DNA of 64,000 bases from contig NZ_JAHTMW010000002.1 of NCBI RefSeq assembly GCF_026236535.1, positions 186,001 to 250,000 of the forward strand, written 5' to 3'. Below are positions 17,827 to 24,906 of the stretch, in pieces (within the stretch, counting starts at the first letter, position 1; each line of letters begins with the position of its first letter). The translations under genes and the position numbers were made by a program. Below the pieces are notes generated by a model. The model was not told the DNA's origin, made no database searches, and saw nothing but the letters and a program-made list of their open reading frames with translations. The stretch is from Streptomyces sp. SKN60 (lineage in GTDB: Bacteria > Actinomycetota > Actinomycetes > Streptomycetales > Streptomycetaceae).

Positions 17827-18939
17827 ATGGGGACGGTTGTGCTGAGACAGACAAGACAGACCACATACGCCGGACGCACTGCCTTCACGGGGATCGTCAC
17901 GGCGGCCATGGCGGTTGCGGCGGTCGTGAGCGTACCGACGAGTGCCACGGCCCAGGAGTTCGTGCCCTGCGGGCAGACCGCACTGAAGAATGCCATCGCC
18001 CGGGCGAACGCGACCCCTGGCCCGAGCCTGCTCGTCCTCGCCCTCGGCTGCCAGTACACGCTGACGACACCGCACAACGACGCCAACGGCCTGCCGGTGA
18101 TCACCAGCCAGATCTCCCTCGTCGGCAACGGGAGCACCATCAGGCGGAGCACCCAGACCGGCACGCCGGAGTTCCGGATCTTCGAGGTCAGCGGGCCGAA
18201 CGGAGACCTGCGGCTCGGCGGTCTCACCGTACGGAACGGCCGCGCCCCGACGGCCTTCGGGGGCGGCGTCTGGGTGCACGGCGGCGGAAGGCTCTCGGTC
18301 GACCGGAGCAAGATCATCCATAACTACGCCGACGAAGGCGGCGGTGGCATCGCATCCGAGAGCAGCACGGTCACCGTCTCGAACAGCGACCTCATGTACA
18401 ACGTCAGCCTGGGCGACGGCGCCGGATACCTCGACTACCCCCAGAGCGTCACGACCTTCCGCAACAGCACGGTCAGCGGCAACACCTCCCTCGGCGGCCA
18501 GGGCGGGGGGATCGAAGTGGACGGGAGGCTGACGGTGAGCGACAGCAGAGTGCTCGACAACTCCGCCGGAGCCGACGGTGGCGGCATCATGATCGCGCCC
18601 GACGCGAACGTGACGCTGACCGACACCGTCATCCGCGGCAACTCGTCGGCGGCCATCGGCGGCGGCATCAACAACTACGGCACGCTGCAGATGACCGGGG
18701 GCGAGATCTTCGCCAACCGGGTCACCCAGGGGGCCCTCGACAGCAGACAGGGCGGCGGCATCGCGAACCGAGGAGGATCGGTCACGCTCAGCAACACTCG
18801 GGTGACGAACAACGCCGCCCTCAATGCCCCTGGCGGCATCCTCAACTCCGGGGGCCAAGTAACGCTGAACTCCACCGCAGTCACGGAAAACCTGCCCACC
18901 AACTGCGCTCCGAGCACCGTGCCCGGCTGCACGGACTGA
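17827..18939 (+). CDS. Secreted right-handed beta-helix protein
   Basis: A 370-residue exported protein of the parallel beta-helix (pectate-lyase-like/polymorphic membrane protein) fold. A signal peptide is at residues about 15-43 (AFTGIVTAAMAVAAVVSVPTSATA). Repeated rungs show the GGGI/GGGV-N-x-G-x-(V/L)-(T/S) pattern: FGGGVWVHGGGRLSV, GGGGIASESSTVTV, GGGIEVDGRLTV, GGGIMIAPDANVTL, GGGINNYGTLQM, GGGIANRGGSVTL, PGGILNSGGQVTL. Two C-terminal cysteines (NCAPSTVPGCTD) could form a disulfide. No catalytic site is recognisable, so it may be an adhesin-like or polysaccharide-active protein. It follows the levanase gene in the same direction, but no operator was seen. Confidence 0.82.
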   Translation: MGTVVLRQTRQTTYAGRTAFTGIVTAAMAVAAVVSVPTSATAQEFVPCGQTALKNAIARANATPGPSLLVLALGCQYTLTTPHNDANGLPVITSQISLVGNGSTIRRSTQTGTPEFRIFEVSGPNGDLRLGGLTVRNGRAPTAFGGGVWVHGGGRLSVDRSKIIHNYADEGGGGIASESSTVTVSNSDLMYNVSLGDGAGYLDYPQSVTTFRNSTVSGNTSLGGQGGGIEVDGRLTVSDSRVLDNSAGADGGGIMIAPDANVTLTDTVIRGNSSAAIGGGINNYGTLQMTGGEIFANRVTQGALDSRQGGGIANRGGSVTLSNTRVTNNAALNAPGGILNSGGQVTLNSTAVTENLPTNCAPSTVPGCTD

Positions 18940-19062
18940 CCGGCACCGACCGGCTGGGGGCCGACAAGGCCGACGAGGGGCGTCAAATCGCTGTTCACCG
19001 GCCATACTTGCCCGTGGCGGGGAGTGCGGCTCCGCGCCGGCGGGTGGGGGAGGGGATGTCCG

Positions 19063-19608
19063 GTGAGCGGTGTCGGCGAGGGCCTCGGGCGGATCGAGGT
19101 AAGACTCAAGTGGGATCCCAGCCCGTGGGGAGAGCGGCCACGCCACCTCGACATCATCGCCGCGACCTACGCCGACTCCGACTGGTACGGCCGGCCCGTC
19201 TACGTCGTCCACTACGACAGTCGTTCGCCGGACGGCACCATCACCATGCCCCGGCACAGCACGACCGGGCAGGGCTTCGGATTCGTCGAGGTGATGGTCC
19301 TGGAGTTCGACCGGCTGGCCTCCGCCTACGGCCGGGTCGTCGTCGGTGTGGTCATCCACCAGGACGACGGTCCGCGCACATTCGGCGACATACGCAATGC
19401 CGGCGTGCTGGTCGTCGAGAAGTACACGGAGCTGCTGAAGGACGACTTCACGCGCGTCGCCGGAGCGCATGCCGCGACGATCGCAGAGTTCGTCCGGGAC
19501 GCCTCCGGGCGGTGGCGGATGCACGCGCTGATCCGTGGCCACGACAGCGACCCGGCGGCCTTCATCGCCGAGATGGGCAGGGCCCACGACCAGCTGGGCG
19601 ATGAGTAG
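19063..19608 (+). CDS. Solitary TerD-fold (tellurium/stress resistance) protein
   Basis: A 181-residue protein resembling the TerD family: IEVRLKWDPSPW, a core HLDIIAATYADSDWYGRPVYVVHYDSRSPDGTI, then VEVMVLEFDRLASAYGRVVVGVVIHQDDGPRTFGDIRNAGVLVV, and C-terminal IAEFVRDASGRWRMHALIRG. TerD proteins bind Ca2+ through acidic loop residues and act in stress and phage-resistance complexes. Here there are no other ter genes nearby. I chose GTG 19063 because AGGGG lies seven bases upstream; a longer frame begins at 19024. The assignment rests on pattern similarity and is fairly, not fully, secure. Confidence 0.75.
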   Translation: MSGVGEGLGRIEVRLKWDPSPWGERPRHLDIIAATYADSDWYGRPVYVVHYDSRSPDGTITMPRHSTTGQGFGFVEVMVLEFDRLASAYGRVVVGVVIHQDDGPRTFGDIRNAGVLVVEKYTELLKDDFTRVAGAHAATIAEFVRDASGRWRMHALIRGHDSDPAAFIAEMGRAHDQLGDE

Positions 19609-19640
19609 GGGGGGCAGCTCATGGACCGGTCGCCCACGCC

Positions 19641-20441
19641 ATGATGGAACGCTGGAAGGGCCACGTCATCCGTCATCCCCTCTGGGGCGCGGTGGAGTTG
19701 ACCCTTGCCTGGCATACCGTGCTGCTGCTGTTCGCCAAGGTGGCGCTGCCTCCCCTGGCGCCCTCGTGGTTCCCGGACCTCGGCGCCGTCCTCGTCAACG
19801 CGGTCTGCGCGGCCGGCGTGTGGTTCGTGCTGTGGCGGTGGGGCCGGCTGCGGGTCTCCGGCGTGAGCGTGCTCGGCCGGCCGCGCCGCTGGTGGCTGGC
19901 GACACCGATGCTGCTGATCGCCTGCTCGTACGCCGCCGTCGGGCTCAGCGGCAGCACGAGGGTGCTGGTCAGCGGGCTGGTCTCACTGCTGTTGGTGGGG
20001 CTCAACGAGGAGATCTACAGCCGTGGGCTCGTGCAGCAGGCCCTGCATCCGGTCGGTCCGGTCCGTGCGGCGGCCGGCGTCGCCGTCCTGTTCGGCGCGG
20101 GGCACGTCCAGAACTACCTGTTCTTCGGCGCCCCGCTCGACGACACGCTGTGGCAGATGCTGTCCGCCGGTCTCTTCGGCTTCACCTGTGCCGCTCTGCG
20201 CTACGCCATCGGCTCGGTCTGGCCGATGTGCGTCGTGCACGGCCTCGACGACTTCTTCCAGATCCACTCACCCGGTACGACGCCGGACGGGTGGCAGGCG
20301 AGCGTGTACGTCTTCCATGCCGCCTACGGCCTGTGGCTGCTGCGCCGATACGGCCCTGACGTCACGCCCGTACCGCGCGAAGCCGTCCGTACGGACCCGG
20401 ACCCCGGCGAGCGGCCCGAGGGAGCCGGGGTACTCGACTGA
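19641..20441 (+). CDS. CPBP-family intramembrane metalloprotease
   Basis: A 266-residue polytopic membrane protein of the CPBP (CAAX protease and bacteriocin-processing, formerly Abi) family. The defining motifs are visible: NEEIYSRGLVQQAL (EExxxR, about residues 120-134), FGAGHVQNYLFFG (FxxxH), and the later histidine in WPMCVVHGLDDFFQ. About six to seven hydrophobic helices are present. Family members cleave within membranes or protect against bacteriocins. It starts 32 bases after the TerD-like gene and could be co-transcribed with it. The C-terminal 25 residues are charged and cytoplasmic. Confidence 0.86.
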   Translation: MMERWKGHVIRHPLWGAVELTLAWHTVLLLFAKVALPPLAPSWFPDLGAVLVNAVCAAGVWFVLWRWGRLRVSGVSVLGRPRRWWLATPMLLIACSYAAVGLSGSTRVLVSGLVSLLLVGLNEEIYSRGLVQQALHPVGPVRAAAGVAVLFGAGHVQNYLFFGAPLDDTLWQMLSAGLFGFTCAALRYAIGSVWPMCVVHGLDDFFQIHSPGTTPDGWQASVYVFHAAYGLWLLRRYGPDVTPVPREAVRTDPDPGERPEGAGVLD

Positions 20442-20692
20442 CACCTACGCCCTCCGGGCGGCAGCCGTGAGCAGATCACGCACGGTGTACATCCGGCACC
20501 AGCGGCCCGTTCGGGTGCCGGCGGCTCGCCACACGGCGGCGCAGGAGGTCCCTCCGGACTTCCGGAGGTTGGTCCTGATCGAGGCCATACGAGGGATCGT
20601 GCGGCGCGTCGGTGCGGCGCCGGCGTGGCGCACACCGTGTCGGCGTTAACGTGAAACCAGCGTTTCCGCTGGTCACTACGTTTCTGCTGTTG
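20442..20692. other. Non-coding gap between CPBP gene and tRNA
   Basis: No supportable gene is seen here. Short open frames on both strands lack recognisable domains and ribosome binding sites. The only clear structure is the hairpin at 20656-20673. No direct repeat of the adjacent tRNA end was seen that would mark an integration site. Confidence 0.6.
20656..20673 (-). terminator. Hairpin downstream of the CAT-anticodon tRNA
   Basis: Stem ACCAGCG (20656-20662) pairs with CGCTGGT (20667-20673). On the minus strand it closes a GAAA tetraloop and is followed by TTTC. It sits 20 bases past the end of the minus-strand tRNA gene, consistent with termination. Confidence 0.6.
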
Positions 20693-20766
20693 TGGGGCGG
20701 GTGGGACTCGAACCCACGGCCGACGGATTATGAGTCCGCTGCTCTAACCGGCTGAGCTACCGCCCC
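20693..20766 (-). tRNA. tRNA with CAT anticodon (Met elongator or Ile2)
   Basis: A 74-base cloverleaf on the minus strand. Acceptor GGGGCGG (20760-20766) pairs with CCGCCCC (20694-20700), the discriminator is A, the D-arm is TAGCTCAGCCGGTTAGAGCA, and the T-arm contains GGTTCGAGTCC. The anticodon loop CTCATAA gives CAT, and CCA is not encoded. With a CAT anticodon it may be elongator tRNA-Met or the lysidine-modified tRNA-Ile2; the loop sequence ACTCATAATCC occurs in both types. It is not an initiator, since the first acceptor pair is a normal G-C. Confidence 0.93.
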
Positions 20767-20899
20767 GAACACCACGGCGCGTACAAGTGTGCGCGCCGTC
20801 TGCCGCAGCATAGCCGCTCATACGATCTCCTGCTCCGGATGGTCGGCCATGCTCAACCAACAGGACTCACCCGTCCCGTCGGCGGTTCCAGGGGAAACG

Positions 20900-20921
20900 A
20901 AAAAGGACCCCGAAGGGTCCT
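20900..20921 (-). terminator. Rho-independent terminator after tandem tRNA-Asn genes
   Basis: On the minus strand AGGACCC, loop TTCG, GGGTCCT (20904-20921) is followed by a run of T residues (complement of AAAAA at 20900-20904). It lies 11 bases beyond the second tRNA-Asn gene. Confidence 0.85.
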
Positions 20922-20931
20922 CTTCCGATGG

Positions 20932-21004
20932 CTCCCCCGACTGGACTCGAACCAGTAACCCTCCGGTTAACAGCCGAATGCTCTGCCAATTGAGCTACAG
21001 GGGA
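20932..21004 (-). tRNA. tRNA-Asn (GTT), second copy
   Basis: A 73-base cloverleaf. Acceptor TCCCCTG (20998-21004) pairs with CGGGGGA (20933-20939), with discriminator G and no encoded CCA. The anticodon loop CTGTTAA gives GTT. It differs from the copy at 21010-21082 at four positions around the anticodon stem and variable loop. It is five bases downstream of that copy and is probably processed from the same transcript. Confidence 0.95.
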
Positions 21005-21009
21005 TCGCG

Positions 21010-21082
21010 CTCCCCCGACTGGACTCGAACCAGTAACCTGCCGGTTAACAGCCGGCTGCTCTGCCAATTGAGCTACAGGGGA
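21010..21082 (-). tRNA. tRNA-Asn (GTT), first copy
   Basis: A 73-base cloverleaf with acceptor TCCCCTG (21076-21082) and CGGGGGA (21011-21017), discriminator G, and T-arm GGTTCGAGTCC. The anticodon stem is GCCGG/CCGGC around CTGTTAA, fully paired. It is transcribed before the copy at 20932-21004. Confidence 0.95.
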
Positions 21083-21217
21083 TTGCTGCGTTGCGACGAA
21101 CGGTCCCACCTCCGGCCTTGCCGGGGAGCGGGCGCTCGCTGCGAGACATAGATTAGCGCAAGCAGGGGGGTGCTCCGCCAATCGGTATCCCCAGGGCGTC
21201 CAGGGAAGGATCGCAGC

Positions 21218-21526
21218 GTGCGGTACAAGCTGGTCTTCGTCGCCGGACTGGGCCTCGGTTTCGTGATCGGGACGCGGGCCGGGCGTGAGGTGTACGAGCG
21301 GATGAAGTCGTCCGCCAAGCAGGTCGCCGGGAACCCCGCGGTGCGCAACGCGGCCGAGTCCGCCGCCCAGGGCGGGCGGCAGGCCGCCGGGCGGGCGCTG
21401 CACGTGGTCGGCGACCAGGCGCAGCGGATCCCGGGGAAGATCCGGTCGCGGCGCGAGCACAACGGGCACTACAGCCGGCAGTCCGCCCAGTTCGAGGACG
21501 ACGACTGGGGAACCAGCAACACCTGA
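21218..21526 (+). CDS. YtxH-like small membrane-anchored protein
   Basis: A 102-residue protein starting at GTG 21218, with GGAAGGA seven bases upstream. The N-terminus is one membrane helix of the YtxH type (YKLVFVAGLGLGFVIGTRAGREVYERMK), where GxGxGxxxGxxxGR is the family pattern. A charged helical region (VRNAAESAAQGGRQAAGRALHVV) and a hydrophilic acidic tail (FEDDDWGTSNT) follow. YtxH proteins are linked to general stress in Bacillus; the function here is unknown. It is not transcribed with the divergent tRNAs, and a 12-bp hairpin lies downstream. Confidence 0.72.
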   Translation: MRYKLVFVAGLGLGFVIGTRAGREVYERMKSSAKQVAGNPAVRNAAESAAQGGRQAAGRALHVVGDQAQRIPGKIRSRREHNGHYSRQSAQFEDDDWGTSNT

Positions 21527-21568
21527 ACCCGGACACCTGAACCCGGGCGGCCGAACCCGGAATCACCC

Positions 21569-21598
21569 GCCGTACGCCGGAAAGACCCGGCGTACGGC
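21569..21598 (+). terminator. Perfect 12-bp hairpin just before xylulokinase-family gene
   Basis: GCCGTACGCCGG (21569-21580) pairs with CCGGCGTACGGC (21587-21598) around loop AAAGAC. It lies between the YtxH-like gene and the kinase gene, ending 13 bases before the kinase ATG. Termination of the upstream gene is one role; control of the kinase leader is another. Confidence 0.55.
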
Positions 21599-21611
21599 AG
21601 AATCATGTGCC

Positions 21612-23051
21612 ATGGGGATAGTCGCCGGCCTTGACAGCTCTACGGACTCCACGCGCATCGTCGTCTGTGACACCGACACCGGTGCCGTGCTGCGGCAGGG
21701 CCATGCCCCGCACCCCCTGGAACCCAAGGCGACCGACGTCGACCCGCAGGCCTGGCTGCTCTCCCTCGGGGACGCCGCGACCGGCGGGCTGCTCGAAGGC
21801 GTGCAGGCCATCGGGGTCGCCGCGCAGGGGCACGGGATCGTGCCGCTCGACGCGCAGGGCGCCCTGGTGCGGCCGGCGCTCGTCGGGAACGACAAGCGGG
21901 CCCAGGTCGCCGCGGCCGACCTCGTCGAGTCGTTCGGCGGGCGGCAGGCGTGGACCGGGGCCGTCGGCGCCGTGCCGCAGTCCGGGATGCCCGTCGCCAA
22001 GCTGCGCTGGCTCGCCCGCACCGAACCCGAGCACGCCCAGCGGATCGCCTCCGTCCTCCAGCCGCACGACTGGCTGGTCTGGCAGCTGCTCGGCCGGCCC
22101 GCGCGCCGCACCACCGACCGCGGCGCCGCCTCCGCCACCGGCTACTGGTCCGCCCGCACCGGGTCCTACCGCCCCGACCTCGTCGAGCTGGCGCTCGGGC
22201 ACCAGGCCGCGCTGCCCGAGGTGCTCGGGCCCGCCGAGGCCGCCGGCACCACCCCCGAGGGGCTGCTGATCTCGGCCGGTACGGGCGAGACGATGGCGGC
22301 CGCTCTCGGTCTCGGCCTCGGCACCGGGGACGCGGTCGTCTCCCTCGGCGCCTCCGGCTCCGTGATGGCCGTCCACCACGAGGCCCCGGCCGACCCGGAC
22401 GGGACGATCACCGCGTACGCCGACGCCGCCGGCATGCACCTGCCCGTAGTGCACACCTCCAACGCCGTACGGGTGCTCCGCGGCACCGCCGAGATGCTGG
22501 GCGCCGAGTCGCTCGACGAGCTGTCCGCGCTCGCCCTGAAGTCCACCCCCGGCGCCTCCGGGCTCGTGCTGCTGCCCTATCTGGAGGGCGAGCGCACCCC
22601 GAACCTGCCGCACACCGCAGGCACGCTCAGCGGGCTGCGCCGCGAGTCCATGAAGCCCGAACACCTGGCCCGGGCCTCCTTCGAGGGCATGCTGTGCTCG
22701 CTCGCCGACGCGATGGACGTGCTGCGCCGGCGCGGCGTCGAGGTGCGCCGGGTGTTCCTGCTCGGGGCCGCCGCCGGGCTGCCCGCGGTGCAGGCCATGG
22801 CGCCCGCGCTGTTCGGCGCGCAGGTCGTCGTACCCCAGCCGGCCGAGTACGCGGCGCTCGGCGCCGCCCGGCAGGCGGCCTGGGCGCTCGGGGTGTCCCA
22901 GGGCACCCTCTCCCCCGCCGTCCCGCCGGCCTGGCAGGGCGCCGCGGCGCAGGTCTTCGAGGCGGGCGAGGAGCTCGCGGTCGGACAGGCCGTGCGCCAG
23001 CAGTACATCGCCACCCGCGACCAGCTGCACCCGGGCGCCTTCAGCGCGTGA
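21612..23051 (+). CDS. xylB: FGGY-family carbohydrate kinase, xylulokinase-like
   Basis: A 479-residue sugar kinase with the two-domain FGGY (hexokinase/actin-like) fold. The N-terminal phosphate-binding loop is VAGLDSSTDSTRIVV. Substrate-site region DKRAQVAAADL follows (the family normally has NDxR). The C-terminal domain shows SLGASGSVMAV (phosphate 2), YLEGERTPNLPHTAG, and a LLGAAAGLPAVQAMAPALFG adenosine motif in place of GGGAxS. It would phosphorylate D-xylulose or a related ketose in the pentose pathway. No xylose isomerase or transporter is next to it, so the exact substrate is open. There is no good Shine-Dalgarno before the ATG, only the hairpin. Confidence 0.82.
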   Translation: MGIVAGLDSSTDSTRIVVCDTDTGAVLRQGHAPHPLEPKATDVDPQAWLLSLGDAATGGLLEGVQAIGVAAQGHGIVPLDAQGALVRPALVGNDKRAQVAAADLVESFGGRQAWTGAVGAVPQSGMPVAKLRWLARTEPEHAQRIASVLQPHDWLVWQLLGRPARRTTDRGAASATGYWSARTGSYRPDLVELALGHQAALPEVLGPAEAAGTTPEGLLISAGTGETMAAALGLGLGTGDAVVSLGASGSVMAVHHEAPADPDGTITAYADAAGMHLPVVHTSNAVRVLRGTAEMLGAESLDELSALALKSTPGASGLVLLPYLEGERTPNLPHTAGTLSGLRRESMKPEHLARASFEGMLCSLADAMDVLRRRGVEVRRVFLLGAAAGLPAVQAMAPALFGAQVVVPQPAEYAALGAARQAAWALGVSQGTLSPAVPPAWQGAAAQVFEAGEELAVGQAVRQQYIATRDQLHPGAFSA

Positions 23052-23172
23052 GCGCCCGGGGCCCCGGTCCGTACCGCCGCCCGTAGCCCGTTCGTAAAGA
23101 CTTCACCAGGGCTCAGCGGGGCGCCCTAAAACGAGTCGTAACGTCTCGGGAGCGCGGGCGATAGTAGAACCC

Positions 23173-24906
23173 GTGCTCATAAGACTCCTCCGAACCTTCC
23201 TCGGGCCGTACAGAAAACCCATCGCCCTGCTCGTACTGCTGCAGCTGCTGCAGACCAGCGCCACTCTCTACCTGCCGACCCTGAACGCCGACATCATCGA
23301 CAACGGTGTCGTGAACGGGGACACCGGCTACATCCTGCGGTTCGGCGCGCTGATGATCGGCGTGTCCCTCGTGCAGGTCGTCTGCAACATCGGGGCCGTG
23401 TACTTCGGTGCGCGGACCGCGGCCGCGCTCGGGCGGGACGTCCGGGCCGCGGTCTTCGGCCGTGTGCAGTCCTTCTCGGCCCGGGAGGTCGGACACTTCG
23501 GCGCGCCGTCGCTGATCACCCGCACCACCAATGACGTGCAGCAGGTCCAGATGCTGGTCCTGATGGCGTTCACCCTGATGGTCTCCGCGCCGATCATGTG
23601 TGTCGGCGGCATCATCATGGCGCTCGGCCAGGACGTGCCGCTGTCGGCCGTCCTGATCGCCGTCGTGCCGGTGCTCGGCATCGCGGTCTCGCTGATCGTG
23701 CGGAAGATGCGCCCGCTGTTCCGCACCATGCAGGAGCGGCTCGACACCGTGAACCGGGTGCTGCGCGAGCAGATCACCGGCAACCGGGTGATCCGCGCCT
23801 TCGTCCGCGACGGCTACGAGCGCGAGCGGTTCAAGGGCTCGAACGTCGAACTGACCGACGTGTCGATGTCCACCGGACGGCTGATGGCACTGATGTTCCC
23901 GACCGTGATGACGGTCGTGAACGTGTCGTCGATCGCCGTCGTCTGGTTCGGCGCGCACCGCATCGACAGCGGCGCGATGGAGATCGGCGCGCTGACCGCC
24001 TTCCTCGCGTATCTGATGCAGATCGTGATGGCCGTGATGATGGCCACCTTCATGTTCATGATGGTGCCGCGGGCCGAGGTGTGCGCCGAGCGCATCGAGG
24101 AGGTCCTGGCGACCGAGTCCAGCGTGGTGCCGCCGGCCGAGCCGGTGACCGCCCTGGCCCGGCACGGGCATCTGGAGGTCAGGAACGCGGACTTCCGCTA
24201 CCCGGGCGCCGAGGAGTCGGTGCTGCGGGAGGTCGAGCTGGTCGCCCGCCCCGGCGAGACCACCGCGATCATCGGCTCGACCGGCTCCGGCAAGTCGACG
24301 CTGCTCGGCCTGGTGCCGCGGCTCTTCGACGTGACCGGCGGCGAGGTCCTGGTCGACGGCGTGGACGTGCGCGAGCTCGAACCGGGCCTGATGGCGCGGA
24401 CGGTCGGCCTGGTGCCGCAGAAGCCGTATCTGTTCTCCGGGACGGTGGCGACCAATCTGCGGTACGGCAAGCCCGACGCGACCGACGAGGAGCTGTGGCA
24501 CGCCCTGGAGGTGGCCCAGGCCAAGGACTTCGTGACCAAGCTGGAGGGCGGACTGAACGCGCCCATCGCGCAGGGCGGCACCAATGTCTCCGGCGGGCAG
24601 CGGCAGCGGCTCGCGATCGCCCGCACCCTGGTGCAGAAGCCGGAGATCTATCTCTTCGACGACTCCTTCTCCGCGCTCGACTACGAGACGGACGCGCTGC
24701 TGCGCTCCGCGCTCGCCGCGGAGACGGCCGAGTCGACCGTGGTCATCGTCGCCCAGCGGGTGTCGACGATCCGGGACGCCGACCGGATCGTGGTCCTCGA
24801 CGAGGGCCGGGTGGTCGGCACGGGCCGGCACCACGAGCTGATGGCGGAGAACGAGACGTACCGGGAGATCGTGCTCTCCCAGCTGACCGAGGCGGAGGCA
24901 GCCTGA
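23173..24906 (+). CDS. ABC exporter half-transporter, subunit 1 (degenerate ATP site)
   Basis: A 577-residue fused membrane/ATPase half-transporter of the MdlB type: six hydrophobic helices up to about residue 310, then the nucleotide-binding domain. Walker A is GSTGSGKSTLL and the signature NVSGGQRQRLAIAR is canonical. In Walker B (IYLFDDSFSALD) the catalytic Glu is Asp. Together with the altered signature in the next gene, this gives one consensus and one degenerate site, typical of heterodimeric exporters such as TM287/288. It starts at a GTG and overlaps the partner by one base (TGATG). The substrate (drug or lipid) is not known. Confidence 0.92.
   Translation: MLIRLLRTFLGPYRKPIALLVLLQLLQTSATLYLPTLNADIIDNGVVNGDTGYILRFGALMIGVSLVQVVCNIGAVYFGARTAAALGRDVRAAVFGRVQSFSAREVGHFGAPSLITRTTNDVQQVQMLVLMAFTLMVSAPIMCVGGIIMALGQDVPLSAVLIAVVPVLGIAVSLIVRKMRPLFRTMQERLDTVNRVLREQITGNRVIRAFVRDGYERERFKGSNVELTDVSMSTGRLMALMFPTVMTVVNVSSIAVVWFGAHRIDSGAMEIGALTAFLAYLMQIVMAVMMATFMFMMVPRAEVCAERIEEVLATESSVVPPAEPVTALARHGHLEVRNADFRYPGAEESVLREVELVARPGETTAIIGSTGSGKSTLLGLVPRLFDVTGGEVLVDGVDVRELEPGLMARTVGLVPQKPYLFSGTVATNLRYGKPDATDEELWHALEVAQAKDFVTKLEGGLNAPIAQGGTNVSGGQRQRLAIARTLVQKPEIYLFDDSFSALDYETDALLRSALAAETAESTVVIVAQRVSTIRDADRIVVLDEGRVVGTGRHHELMAENETYREIVLSQLTEAEAA

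Noticed and set aside
20442..20692. Possible integration site or pseudogene beside the tRNAs
   Set aside because: No integrase, transposase or repeated tRNA 3' end is present in the window; the short frames have no recognisable content.
23598..24905. One fused giant ABC protein reading through to 26837
   Set aside because: The upstream part of this frame is a shadow of the first half-transporter in another frame. The second gene starts at the ATG that overlaps the first stop codon.
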